From Glandiceps talaboti (lineage: Eukaryota; Hemichordata; Enteropneusta; Spengelidae), in assembly GCF_964340395.1 (NCBI RefSeq), contig NC_135559.1, positions 6,953,759-7,017,758 on the forward strand: DNA of 64,000 bases, in the 5' to 3' direction. Positions within the stretch are counted from its first letter, which is position 1; every line of letters starts with the position of its first letter. Shown here in pieces: positions 44,180 to 56,226 of the stretch. A program made the position numbers and the translations under genes. The notes under the pieces are model-generated. The model worked only from the letters and a program-made list of their open reading frames with translations, was not told the DNA's origin and searched no databases.

Positions 44180-44260
44180 CTCGTAATTAGGATCCAATAA
44201 AGTAAAGAAATGACGCCTGGGCGAATGTTTCCGTGCGAACGAACTTGCTTTAACGTTCAG
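44180..44260 (-). other. 5' noncoding exon of SnoaL-like copy 2
   Basis: Same sequence and GTAAGT donor as the exon at 37776 in copy 1. The transcription start is not defined. Confidence 0.5.
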
Positions 44261-45029
44261 ATACTGTGTGTGTGACAATAAATGGATGTAGCACAATATA
44301 CCTTCATAAGGGTCGGTGGCCGGGGTATCAGTCAGTAATTCAACATGCTCTTACATCATAGTATAAAGAACACACATACGCAGCGTGGAGCTGGCATGTA
44401 GAGGACATTGCTAATACTGTATTGTTCTGATGTCGTACCAACAGCCCTATCAGATTACGTCACGCCACAGACAAGGTAATTTGTTGTTGGACATCATCGT
44501 CGCAAACCACGGCCTCTTTTACGGCACAGTCGAAACGTGCCGTCCAGATCTGTATTTCGAAGTGCAGCGGAAGAAATAAGAGCTCTGGTTTGCGAGAATG
44601 TTGTACATTACTATTAAAGTTATATATGGAATTTGAAATTAGCATTTTGTAGACAGTCTGTAATTCATGCAAATGATATTAATAGGATGGTTACCAAAAC
44701 CTAGCTATTCGTACAATTAGCATCAGAAAGATATGTAGCAGCAAGAATTGAGGTCTTATTTTTTTTCAGATATCGTGTTCACAGACGGATATAGAGAGTT
44801 AGCCAGCCAGCCAGTCAAACGGAGAGATAGACAGACAGTCATTGAAATTATCCCTTAAATTGGGCTACTTTATTGCTAAATAAATCTAAATAAATGAATG
44901 ACTTTGCTCACTGATAGTAAAACAGACAGAACAAGATGCAAACAAATTCATCATTCATTGACACGACTCACCAGAACCGAACACTAAAAATTGTGTATGA
45001 CCACATATGCATGAGACAATTACAATTTA

Positions 45030-45188
<159 letters not shown>

Positions 45189-45419
45189 TTAACCTTCCTT
45201 TACTGACAGTAACATGCAAGACAAATGACAATTAAAGTTAAAACGTGAAAGATTTGTCACAAAAGTGACTGCATGTGGGAAGAAACTGTTGCTAAAACAC
45301 GCAAACTTGACTTTTAAAGAGTGATAACAGTAAAATGGCATTACATTTCCTGCATTTATTATGGAGTGATTGACTTTTGTCTCCGTTTTGATAAAGTAAT
45401 TGAGATTATAATGCCATCA

Positions 45420-46200
45420 TACAAAACCAGTGTTTATGAGCCGATAGCAGTAATCAATACAAGCGCACTAGAGGCAGAAATAAGCCTGACTGGACTTTTC
45501 CTTTAAGTTGATAGCAGTAATCAATACAAATGTACTAAAGACAGAAATAAGTCTGACTGGACTTTTCCTTTAAGTTGACAGCAGTAATCAATACAAGTGA
45601 TGCGAGTTGTAGAGTTGAACGGTATAAGTATGGATAGTTCAGACGTTACACTCTCGCACTCACACTCTCATACTCTCGTACGGGATCGTTCAGGTCCAAG
45701 TCGGGAATTAGTCACAACTGAGAAGATATTTCGGCTTGCCAGAATCACCTATCCGAGTCTCTCTCGTCTCCTCTCCTCTGATTCTGGATGTTTTATTCTC
45801 ATCTTAAGTATACTTCGAATACAATGGAATTTACACAACGACTATATAAATAGCAAGTCACACCCTAAGATCATGCCATCATAAAAGTTATTATGTACTT
45901 TTCTCTAACCAATCATGTGAATTTCAGTTACATCATGTTTGCCCAGATTCGTCATCGCCAGTCTATTTTTGACCTATGGCCTACAATGCCGAAAAGTAGA
46001 ATTTATTCCCATAATTCCGAAATACGATATTGAGTGTAACGTCTGAACTAATACCGTTCAACTCTACAACTCGCATCACAAGTACTAGTGTACTAAAGGT
46101 AGAAATAAGTCTGGCTGGACTTTTCCTTTAAGTTAACAGCAGTAATCAATACAAGTGTACTAAAGACAGGAATAAGTCTGACTAGATTTTTCCTTAAAAC
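45420..46200. repeat. ~70-bp tandem unit, interrupted by a MITE
   Basis: Units around CAGCAGTAATCAATACAAGT, then ACTAAAGACAGAAATAAG and TGACTGGACTTTTCCTTTAAG, occur near 45450, 45515, 45580 and 46130. The series continues across the element at 45600-46080. Three units are present without the element at 57300-57480. Confidence 0.85.
45600..46079. mobile_element. ~480-bp MITE with TIRs GATGCGAGTTGTAGAGTTGA
   Basis: Left end GATGCGAGTTGTAGAGTTGA, then ACGGTAT and GTTCAGACGTTACACTC. The right end is its complement, with an 8-bp spacer difference. ACAAGT flanks both ends, so a 6-bp target duplication is possible. The corresponding position in the third copy (about 57458) is uninterrupted. No coding capacity beyond chance frames. 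Confidence 0.85.
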
Positions 46201-46214
46201 CACACTCGCATGTG

Positions 46215-47582
46215 TTAAACCATCCATGTTTCATTTACTCTTAAAGTTGAAGCTTTCCAGGATCTACCTTTTGCTATTTTACTATAATATTCAACATTCA
46301 ATCTAATGGGATTCATTGCACGATTGTTAATAACTTCCTCTGCACAGTGGATAATAAGCGGATCAAGGTCCTCGTTAAATTTGTTGATAAATAATTGTGG
46401 CATTTTAATTATCCAAGGTAGGTCTTTCCAGGATAACATACAAATTCCCCGAACAGAAAGGCCTTCACATGGCTTCTTAGGACTCGCCCATCGTTTGTAT
46501 CTCGAGAAGAAAATAGGGGATCCTTTTTGTCCGTGTCCTCCTGGAACGTCAGGAAGAGCCGCCAAACTCTGATAAAACATTTCATCTGGTACAGAAGTGT
46601 CGTTCAACCAAGCGAAAAACTCTTTGGCAATATCACTGCCATGTAAAAACTCCACAAACGATCGTGTGAGGGCAGAGTGAAGTCCTCCTTTGTAAAGGAC
46701 GATTCCATTAGGTGGTGTCGGGTCTCTTTTTTCTTCGGTTGTTGTTAACGTATTATTAATAACCTCGTATCGGTGGTTTATTCTCTCAACTGGCACCCCT
46801 TCATTAGACAAAATATCATTTCGTCCTTGCAGTTGTTGCAAGATTTGCACGATTTCAAGATTTGTCTTCAATGGAAACTCTTGCCCAGACAAATTTATCA
46901 AATATTTCCATTCCATATGTCTCGCCAGTAGATCTTTCTGACAGTACCTTTCTGCTTGTACTACGCCTATGCTTCCCCAAGCAACTGAGGTAAGACTTGA
47001 AGCTACGAACACGTTATTGAAACAACTAGAGATTGCCTTCATAGCTGTATGAAGTTCAGGAGGGGACTTTTTATCGACGTGAATACAGTAGACGTTATGA
47101 GGGCGATATATGGTTCTCAGTAATTGTTCCACCTGATGTGCTGATTTGTACATAAGTATAAGAAAGGCAAGTGGGAATTGAAGTTCCTCGTCAGTAACAG
47201 GCTTACCAAGATATCCTCTACTGTAAGCGAAGCTGTTGCAGTCACTAGTCAAATTTATAAATGACTCATCTGGAAGGATATTGTTTTTCAGCAGGGTTAC
47301 TTTCTCCTCTACGCGATCCGTTGATATATTTCTTCCTCGAATCAAATGGGAACATTTAAAACTTCCGAAGTCAGTATCTACGTACGGCTCAGATGAAATG
47401 TCTTCTCGGGCGACAGTGATGTTATCTGCTGGGTCGATTGATCGTGAATTTATAACTCTGGTCAAAATATTTGACTCACTAATCTCTGCACTACCTCTGT
47501 GTATTTTCTTTAGCATAATAAAACCGGCAATGGTGATACATAGCACAATTGATATCTTCACAACCGTGCCCCTCTTCCGCAT
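46215..47582 (-). CDS. Core-2/I-branching beta-1,6-N-acetylglucosaminyltransferase (GT14)
   Basis: Golgi type II membrane enzyme that transfers GlcNAc in beta-1,6 linkage to O-glycan cores or poly-lactosamine. A single coding exon of 455 aa, as is usual for the GCNT1 group. It has a short basic cytosolic start (MRKRGTVVK), a membrane anchor (ISIVLCITIAGFIMLKK), a stem of about 100 residues and then the catalytic domain from about FPLAFLILMYKSAHQVEQLL. Family landmarks follow in order: IYRPHNVYCIHVDKKS (no DXD, as expected for GT14), SCFNNVFVASSLTSV, WKYLINLSGQEFPLKTNLE, SVPDEMFYQ (the acidic catalytic residue), SVRGICM and LFINKFN. Cysteines and several N-x-S/T sites are present. Which GCNT orthologue it is cannot be settled. 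Its 3' end is duplicated at 57517. Confidence 0.95.
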   Translation of the reverse strand: MRKRGTVVKISIVLCITIAGFIMLKKIHRGSAEISESNILTRVINSRSIDPADNITVAREDISSEPYVDTDFGSFKCSHLIRGRNISTDRVEEKVTLLKNNILPDESFINLTSDCNSFAYSRGYLGKPVTDEELQFPLAFLILMYKSAHQVEQLLRTIYRPHNVYCIHVDKKSPPELHTAMKAISSCFNNVFVASSLTSVAWGSIGVVQAERYCQKDLLARHMEWKYLINLSGQEFPLKTNLEIVQILQQLQGRNDILSNEGVPVERINHRYEVINNTLTTTEEKRDPTPPNGIVLYKGGLHSALTRSFVEFLHGSDIAKEFFAWLNDTSVPDEMFYQSLAALPDVPGGHGQKGSPIFFSRYKRWASPKKPCEGLSVRGICMLSWKDLPWIIKMPQLFINKFNEDLDPLIIHCAEEVINNRAMNPIRLNVEYYSKIAKGRSWKASTLRVNETWMV

Positions 47583-48359
47583 AATCGTGCATTACTTGTG
47601 ATGACAGCCTGCTCTGTGTAATTGAGATCACTAAATCTTCATATATTCGTTGGTCCTGTTGGAAATGACAAATAAAAATATAGAAGAGGTCTTATTACTT
47701 CTTGTAAAATGGCAGTCCTAAAAAATGTTTTGCATTTACTGTAAATATATTCAATAAATTTACAATATCGTGGAATAATAACTTGAAATTGTTATTCTAT
47801 GGGGGGGGCTGATTTTTGAGTGCGGACTCAAAATCTATTGATAGGAAATATTGCGCCATTCATGTATATTGTTATAATTTTGAAAGCTTTCGTCCAAGAT
47901 GTGGAGCAATCACAGCGTGGTACTATGGTGAACACCCGCCAAAATGACGCGATGTGCATAGTTTATGTAAACCTGACCAGACTGCCACCCAAATCATATA
48001 GACCCTCCACGTATATTATGGCCAAATACACTGTAAATTTACCCCGTGATAAATTTACCCACGTGACGCCAGAGAATGTAAGTCAACACAACTGGACAAC
48101 ATGTGGTCTGATTACATACTGCAGTGCTAATGGCATAGCAAAACCATGAAAACTAGTCGACTTTGGTAACAAAAGAATAGAGAGTATTACGTTATAGTGT
48201 AAATGAAAGTCCCGCTATCTGATAGATAGGTTCAACAAATGCAATGGAAACCAGTTTACACAGAAAACACTGAGTTGTGAGAACGACAATAACGCTATAC
48301 ACGTTTCTATTGATGTGTGGTTTGTATCCTTGTCAAAGCATAATAAGAATCGTCTATTT
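47583..48359. other. 5' flank of the GT14 gene
   Basis: Presumed promoter and 5' UTR next to 47582. The section from about 47919 onward is repeated at 57726. A 109-codon plus-strand frame at 47820-48149 has no family resemblance and is disrupted in the duplicate, so it is not called as a gene. Confidence 0.5.
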
Positions 48360-48760
48360 CTAGCTACAGGCTCTGTACCCCCCCCCCCCCCACTTCCCCT
48401 CCCTTAGATAGTCAGGCAGTATTATCTGGATAACAAAATGCAATTTATTTTCCGTATTCATCCCGATCGGGGAAAAGTGGTACTCTACCATTGGTTTATC
48501 AAGACCGGGATAAATGGACCATTTTTGTACGTCTATAAAAGCTGGCATAGCTTTTTCCACATGTTCCATGTATATAATTATGTGCACCGGGGCATTCAAA
48601 AAGTCATTTTCCGAGGAATACACAATTTTCTTCCGATCGGGATAATTATCCCGATCATTCTGACTCGGTGACAGTAATAAATGAAATAACGGCAAACTCG
48701 CAAAAAGAAAAGAAAAAGTTGATTAGGGCCTAAGCTTAGAAATGCATAGAAACCACTTGA
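48360..48760. repeat. Duplicated block with CCCGATCGGG palindromes
   Basis: Nearly identical to 58187-58570. Contains CCCGATCGGG near 48460 and GATCGGGATAATTATCCCGATC near 48636. A minus-strand frame of about 110 codons is open in both copies, but the DNA identity is too high for that to indicate selection. Confidence 0.7.
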
Positions 48761-48764
48761 TTTC

Positions 48765-49030
48765 ACATGTGTGTCTAGATCTAGTTCAGGTTTTCCATTG
48801 TTTTCCAAATGGTCTCTGTGTTGACTTTTTTATTTCTTCCTATCAGATGTACAGTCATTACAGATTGGAAGAACAGTTTTATAGTGTCTTTTTAAGTTGA
48901 TGTCAGTTTCCGCACCCACTATTTCTTGCCAGACTTCACGATTTTCGCGATTTTATTATTATTTTTCTCGAATACGTAAAAACAAGTTTAGGGTCGGCGT
49001 GAAAAACTAAATGGGGTCGGGTAACCTGAA
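48765..49030. repeat. Dispersed repeat, copy 2
   Basis: Matches the repeat at 9320-9612 over most of its length. The third copy, at 58570-58640, is cut off by the retroelement/MULE segment. Confidence 0.75.
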
Positions 49031-50035
49031 CCAAACAACTCTTTTTATTTGGCCTTGCATTGGTTTAGACACATTTTAAGAGCAGTCCTGGCCTGGTGTG
49101 GACTCACTACAAATAGAAATAGAGAGTGCGATGCAGATCTGAATCTCAAATGTTTGGCTTGTGACAGTAAGTTTACATATACTGTCAGTATTTTTCGGCC
49201 AAGTATCTATATGGCGCGATACTCTAGACTTACGCCAAGTTACAGAGCCTGATTTTAAAACTCGCATTCGGACTGAACAGAAGCAGGCCGTCGCAACTGA
49301 CGTGCAAAAATACATGTCGAAATAGTTTATAACGATTTTGTATGACTTTTCTATTTCAGCATACTCCCGGGTAGTAATTACTAGGACACGCACTGGCAGG
49401 ACCCCTTGCATGTACGCTTCACACGATTTTGAACAACTTAATTTTCTAACTGAAGATAAGGGGTTTTGAATGTGGCCTTGCTACATTGCGGTAAGAGATA
49501 AGCCCGCAATGCCACACGTTTGCCCGTCAGTGATCACTGTTAATCCCCCTTTTGTTATCTCGATTGACACCTTGTGTTCAACTAAATGACTCCGCCCGCG
49601 ACAACACAGTAGTGATAGTCTCATGAATATTCATGAATGGGAAACCAATGAGTGCGTATCTGAATGAAAATTATTGTTAATTACTGAAATTTGGGCAAAT
49701 TCAATTAAGTCAAATGTGTCACTTCGTCTCATACTCACCACATTTACACATCCTCTGCTAAAGATTTACCCCGGTGGAAAGACATGGTCAAATATGACTG
49801 TTCGTATAGTGAACTAAAATGGTGGACTCTAGTGAAAGTTACAGCGGGTTGAAAATACGCCAAACTCAACTTTTGCAGAAGAGGATATGAACAATAAGTT
49901 CCAAAGCTACGTTTTATTTATTATGTAGTAACTAATGGATATGCTATAAACTTTATTCCTTTCGGACTATGTCAAGTTCGTTTGACTATTGAGCCGACAT
50001 CTATAGCGTAGAATGCCTGCCAATATTCGAAAATA
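49031..50035. other. No gene seen
   Basis: Unique AT-rich sequence. Open frames at 49049-49411 overlap on opposite strands and resemble nothing. No element ends could be found. Confidence 0.5.
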
Positions 50036-50741
50036 CAATACTGCAATGACTATATGCAATACTGCAATGACTATATGCGATATGACTACATGAGATGACG
50101 CCATGCGATATGACTACATGAGGTGACTACATGCGATATGACTACATGAGGTGACTACATGCGATGTGACTACATGAGATGACTACATGCGATGTGACTA
50201 CATGAGATGACTACATGCGATATGACTACATGAGGTGACTACATGCGATATGACTACATGAGGTGACTACATGCGATGTGACTACATGCGATATGACTAC
50301 ACGAGATGACTACATGCGATATGACTACATGAGATGACTTCATGCAATACTGCGATGCGAGATGATGACATGATATGCGGTGATTTTGTAATGACGTTAT
50401 GTCATTCGTAGATTATTCAATACGCATAATACGAGTATTAATATGAAACAGGCTAGGGAGTACTCTTCAGCATGTTGCCCGTGGTAAGGGGTGGACCATT
50501 TGATATCCTGGGGGGGGGGGCTTGGAAGATTTCGGGGGAAAAAAGATGCCAAATGGATTTGCTTGAAAAAATAAATCCAGATATGAGAGGGTGATGGAAA
50601 AAAAATGGACCACTACTGCTAGAAAAAAAATGTATTGGCAGGGAAATGATGCACAGGTTCGAGTATACTGTTCAACTTGCTCGTACCTCTCCAACCAGGA
50701 CACTTGTCAAATCATGACAAACAGTTTCAAACACATGTCAG

Positions 50742-51882
50742 GGACCAGTCAGTTTCGTTAGCCTGTTCTTGTCTCTGTTTCTTTCATAAATGGTTTAAAT
50801 ATTACTTCATGTAAGGGTTCAAACATAACTGTACATAAAATTATACATATAATAACACTAGTTACAGAACATGCCATGTAAGTGTTTGGCTGTTTCACAA
50901 TCAGTGCTTCACTTATCTTACACTTTGGGGCAAAAGTGAACTTGAAGGTTTTGTAATGGTAACCTTCATACTATTGGATAGTTTATAAAAGAATTTAATC
51001 TAAATTGTTCTAGTCTCTTCAGTATGAATTTGTCAAAAGGGATGATATACTTCCTATTCCAGACACTACATGTATCGACACCACAACTCAAATTCAAGTT
51101 TCTATTGTACACTAGGTATGACCTCCTAAAGTGCTCTAACACATCAGTAACTTTACTATACATGCAATATCAATGCCCCTATACCAATGTTACAGGCCCA
51201 CTTTTATAACATGGAAAACTTATTTAAAAAGTTACATTTACTTCAGCTTTTCGATGCTTGGCAATATATATCTCAGAGGCTATGAATAACCTAAAAATTG
51301 CCTAAATAGAAACAAAAAACTGCAGATCTGGCAGGGGGGAACCCCTTGGACTCCATCACCCCAGAGGCCACTCATTCGTTAAACCAACAATAAGATTCAC
51401 CAAAATTGGTAAAAAAACCTTGATAAGCTTCTAGGGGACACCCCCTAGGACCCCCCCATAAGAGGTAGACATGTCCAAGCCTCAAATCAAAGTTCTTTCC
51501 TCCACCTCTTACTGTCAAGATGCTATGGAACTTTATTTCAAATATGTTTCAACCTTATGTAGTTGCTTTTTACATGTTAGAGCTGTCTTGTAAAGCTTGC
51601 AAATTATTGTCCGAAAGTGTCTGTGAATAGCCTACACATTGCCTTTAGAAGTAAAAATCCTCCAGGGCTTCTAGGGGGAGACCCACTAGAACCCCCCCCC
51701 CCCATTCACACACACTCACACAAGAGGTGGACATACCCCAGTCTCAAAACTCTTCCCTCCACAGCTTACTGTCAGATGCTATGAAACTTTATTCAGGGGG
51801 TCAGTGACTTTTTGTCGGCTCAATGGAAAAAAACACTGACACCCCCCCCCATCCCCAAAGCTGGAGAAACTGACCGGTCTAT
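50742..51882. mobile_element. Diverged copy of the GGGACC(G/A)GTCAG TIR family, nested in the foldback
   Basis: Starts GGGACCAGTCAGTTTCGTTA and ends CTGGAGAAACTGACCGGTCT. Interior blocks match 38430-40259 (GTTTCTTACAT/GTTTCTTTCAT region, CTCTTACTGTCAAGATGCTAT, GTCAGTGACTTTTTGTC). It is shorter and more decayed than the copy at 38213. Its right part lies in the tandem duplication, so the right end also appears near 52866. Confidence 0.75.
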
Positions 51883-53203
51883 CTGAATGTTTGAGCTCAC
51901 CAATCAAGTTTCCGATTTGTATTTTCAGTGTGTCACCATACCATGGCATAAAAACTGTCAACGATGTTTATTTAATTGAAAATCAAACATGTATGAAATA
52001 TGTAGTTTTCTAAATATAATCTGTGTGTGATAGAACAGTATCTATTTACTCTCGAGCTCTGTATTACCATGTGCCAAAACCAAACAGAAAATTGTGGCAA
52101 CAAATGTAGGTGTTCAACACTGACGTAAAAAAAATCCGGATATCTCAAAGAAGCAAAGAAAAAAAAGTTGCCAGCATAGGCGAAGGAGAAAAAAATAATT
52201 CTCAGGCAAGCAGGTGCATTTACTTCAGCTTTTCGATGCTTGGCAATATATATCTCAGAGGCTATGAATAACCTAAAAATTGCCTAAATAGAAACAAAAA
52301 ACTGCAGATCTGGCAGGGGGGAACCCCTTGGACTCCATCACCCCAGAGGCCACTCATTCGTTAAACCAACAATAAGATTCACCAAAATTGGTAAAAAAAC
52401 CTTGATAAGCTTCTAGGGGACAACCCCTAGGACCCCCCCCCCATAAGAGGTAGACATGTCCAAGCCTCAAATCAAAGTTCTTTCCTCCACCTCTTACTGT
52501 CAAGATGCTATGGAACTTTATTTCAAATATGTTTCAACCTTATGTAGTTGCTTTTTACATGTTAGAGCTGTCTTGTAAAGCTTGCAAATTATTGTCCGAA
52601 AGTGTCTGTGAATAGCCTACACATTGCCTTTAGAAGTAAAAATCCTCCAGGGCTTCTAGGGGGAGACCCACTAGAACCCCCCCCCCCCCATTCACACACA
52701 CTCACACAAGAGGTGGACATACCCCAGTCTCAAAACTCTTCCCTCCACAGCTTACTGTCAGATGCTATGAAACTTTATTCAGGGGGTCAGTGACTTTTTG
52801 TCGGCTCAATGGAAAAAAACACTGACACCCCCCCCCCCATCCCCAAAGCTGGAGAAACTGACCGGTCTATCTGAATGTTTGAGCTCACCAATCAAGTTTC
52901 CGATTTGTATTTTCAGTGTGTCACCATACCATGGCATAAAAACTGTCAACGATGTTTATTTAATTGAAAATCAAACATGTATGAAATATGTAGTTTTCTA
53001 AATATAATCTGTGTGTGATAGAACAGTATCTATTTACTCTCGAGCTCTGTATTACCATGTGCCAAAACCAAACAGAAAATTGTGGCAACAAATGTAGGTG
53101 TTCAACACTGACGTAAAAAAAATCCGGATATCTCAAAGAAGCAAAGAAAAAAAGTTGCCAGCATAGGCGAAGGAGAAAAAAATAATTCTCAGGCAAGCAG
53201 GTG
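51235..53203. repeat. 982-bp tandem duplication
   Basis: Positions 51235-52216 and 52217-53203 are almost identical, both beginning CATTTACTTCAGCTTTTCGA and ending CAGGCAAGCAGGTG. The differences are mostly in C-run and A-run lengths. It could be a very recent duplication or an assembly duplication. Confidence 0.95.
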
Positions 53204-53642
53204 GGGAAAAAAATAATGACTCTCCACCAATCTTCCAAGCCCCCCAGGATATCGAATGGTCTACCCCTTATGCATATTGGATAATCTACGAATGGCATAA
53301 CGTCATTACAAAATCGCCGCATATCATGTCATCATCTCGCATCGCAGTATTGCATGTAGTCATCTCATGTAGTCATATCGCATGTAGTCATCTCATGTAA
53401 TCATGTCGCATGTAGTCATCTCATGTAGTCACATCACATGTAGTCACCTCATGTAGTCATATCGCATGTAGTCACCTCATGTAGTCATATCGCATGTAGT
53501 CACCTCATGTAGTCACATCGCATGTAGTCACCTCATGTAGTCACCTCATGTAGTCATATCGCATGTAGTCATCTCATGTAGTCATATCGCATGTAGTCAC
53601 CTAGCACCTCATGTAGTCATATCGCATATAGTCATCTCATCT

Positions 53643-55416
53643 ATTTACAAAGCATCCCAACTTTGTCGTTGTTGATAGTTTTAGTTAAAGATTCAAGTTC
53701 TGAGTTTCAAGGACACCTAATGTCAGCTTTCCGTATCAAGTTTACGGTATGTAACTAATGCTGTCATTTGATATAGCAGGACCAAATCATCATACACAGC
53801 CAGTAACGGTAACTAATACAAAATAAATTATTTTAAAGTTTGTTTGACGGTATTATGTGTAAGTTTTTCGTTCACATTTGGTACTTTTTAAAGTCAGGGA
53901 TTTTTTTCTTCAAAATGTTGGTTTTTCTTAACCTCGTCAAGAATTTGAAGAGGGAATTATAAACAGCAGTGTACTAACAGTTTTAAAAATGAAACAAGTG
54001 TTTACAAGTTTAGGATTTCTCTAAGTTTTTATTCATTCATATGTTCACTGTGACTTATTTTGAAGTTGTTCTTTGTCCTTGTCTGAAAAAAGGGAATTAT
54101 AAATTTTAGCACCGCTATTCATTGATATTCAGATTAAAAATTATGACTACCTGGCTGTCCAATCTTTCTAAACAATATATAATATACTGTGTTGAAATGA
54201 CTTAAAATTACATAATCTTAATTGCCTTCTTTTTCTAAGGTGTAATGTGTAGTGCACAATTTTCAATAAATAGCTTACTGGGAACTGTTATTATGAATGG
54301 AATTTTTTATGTAGTTAGGTAATGGTCTATACGTAATGGAATATCTCAGACCACAGTATCTCTATAGTGGTCTGAGATAATCTATATGAATATTTCATAC
54401 ACAATAATATTTGACCCCACTCCCTGTCAAATGACACCACTTTTTGCAACCAAGGGCCTTTGTCCCCACTTGTTGGAAACCTTGGCAGAACACTACCCCC
54501 CCCCCCCACCACCCACCCCACTTTGTTACGTCGGAGCAGCATGTATCTTTCATGACTGAAGTCGTTGAGGTTTGATGAGGGAAAAGGCTCGAAATTAATG
54601 TCCTCGCGCGGTACATTTTGCTGCAATGTAATAATAGTTCAGAATATTTCCATCATTTTCAAAATTATGTTTAAAATTGGTAAAAGTCATACTGCATTCC
54701 TAGAAAAAAATTTCTTGACCAGTTTTTAGCTTTAAATCAGTTGTATCATCGGGGAAATGACCGACTCTGTAATGGTAATGCGTTTCATGACCCATGACAT
54801 GCATGACCTTGGAAGACGTTCCGATGTTTAAATTATTACTTTTAATTACTTTTAAACAGTAAATCCCAAAGGAGTTCTAAGTTCTAGAAATGTTTACATG
54901 TTATCTGGTGGATTATTTTGACAAGTTCACACTGAAGAAAAATGTTTCATAGAAGTAATGATTTATATAAATGAAAATTCATCTAGCACACTGATGACAA
55001 TGACGTTAGTGTTTAAAAAAGTTACATACTGAAGTTCAAATTGGATAACTTGAAAAAATTGTTAGCGATGCCAATGCCACTTTGATTAATAGGGCGAATG
55101 TATTAGTACTCCTGGTAAAATCACACAATAGTTCATGGCTACAGATATACACCCATGGATGATAAGTAATTATCTTCTTACAAAGTTGTTCTACGGACTT
55201 GTCAACCTTGCTAAAATGAAGGAAAGAGACCTGTAACAAGGATCCAATAAAGAGAAGAGAGAGGAAGTTGCAGAGAGACTGACAGGACAGAAAGGACAGA
55301 GAATAGAACTGAAAAAATACAGATTTTTTTTCTTGCCCCCCCCCCCCTTTTTTTTATTTCGCCCGCCCGCCCCGCCTGACTATTCCACTGGAGATGAGAA
55401 AAAAAAAAAAGGTCAC
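53643..55416. other. Intergenic, no gene seen
   Basis: AT-rich. Contains a perfect 13-bp stem hairpin (TATCTCAGACCAC at 54342-54354 with its complement at 54367-54379) and poly-C and poly-T runs at 54494-54510 and 55322-55356. No exon, tRNA or transposase is supported. Confidence 0.5.
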
Positions 55417-56069
55417 CCTAATACTGTATTGTTCTCATGTCGTACCAACAGCCCTATCAGATTACGTCACGCCACAGACAAGGTAATTTGTTGTTGGACA
55501 TCATCGTCGCAAACCACGGCCTCTTTTACGGCACCGTCGAAACGTGCCGTCCAGATCTGTATTTCGAAGTGCAGCGGAAGAAATAAGAGCTCTAGTTTGC
55601 GAGAATGTTGTACATTACTATTAAAGTTATATATGGAATTTGAAATTAGCATTTTGTAGACAGTCTGTAATTCATGCAAATAATATTAATATGATGGTTA
55701 CCAAAACCTAGCTATTCGTACAATTAGCATTAGAAAGATATGTAGCAGCAAGAATTGATGTCTTATTTTTTTTCAGATATCGTGTTCACAGACGGATATA
55801 GAGAGTTAGCCAGTCAGCCAGTCAAACGGAGAGATAGACAGACAGTCATTGAAATTATCCCTTAAATTGGGCTACTTTATTGCTAAATAAATCTAAATAA
55901 ATGAATGACTTTGCTCGCTGATAGTAAAACAGACAGAACAAGATGCAAAAAAAATCATCATTTATTGACACGAACCAGAACCAAAAACTATAAAAATTGT
56001 GTATGACCACATATGCATGAGACAATTACAATTTAGACGATGACTTTTAAACGATAACAGACACAAACA

Positions 56070-56094
56070 TAAATACATACATACATACATACAT

Positions 56095-56125
<31 letters not shown>

Positions 56126-56133
56126 GACAGACA

Positions 56134-56167
<34 letters not shown>

Positions 56168-56226
56168 CACAGACAGACAGACAGACAGACATACATACAT
56201 ACATACATACATACATACATACATAC
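56070..56226. repeat. (CATA)n/(CAGA)n microsatellite, left of the retrotransposon
   Basis: Tetranucleotide tract with CA and CAGA interruptions. With the tract at 56890-57030 it was one block, as at 45072-45178 in copy 2, before the insertion. Confidence 0.95.

Larger units (their letters stand above)
50036..53642. mobile_element. 3.6-kb foldback-like element with long subrepeated inverted arms
   Basis: The left arm (about 50036-50530) consists of 14/28-bp subrepeats CTACATGCGATATGA and CTACATGAGGTGA, then ATGACATGATATGCGG and GTAGATTATTCAATACGCAT, then GGGGTGGACCATTTGATATC. The right arm (about 53230-53642) is the reverse complement in reverse order. Long arms made of tandem subrepeats are the definition of foldback elements. 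The left arm has about 60 bp extra near 50425-50486. The interior contains a diverged copy of the GGGACCGGTCAG family and a 0.98-kb tandem duplication. No transposase is seen. Confidence 0.85.

Noticed and set aside
44460-44672. 70-codon minus-strand frame also present at 55467-55679
   Set aside because: The DNA is a recent duplicate with almost no changes, so joint openness says nothing about selection. No family resemblance.
47820-48149. 109-codon plus-strand frame upstream of the GT14 gene
   Set aside because: Disrupted in the duplicate at 57726-57990, and it resembles nothing.
50487-53270. Independent TTA-type TIR element bounded by GGGGTGGACC and GGTCTACCCC
   Set aside because: The bases outside the two ends do not match as a TTA duplication, and the inverted similarity continues outward into the subrepeats. 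The larger foldback description fits better.
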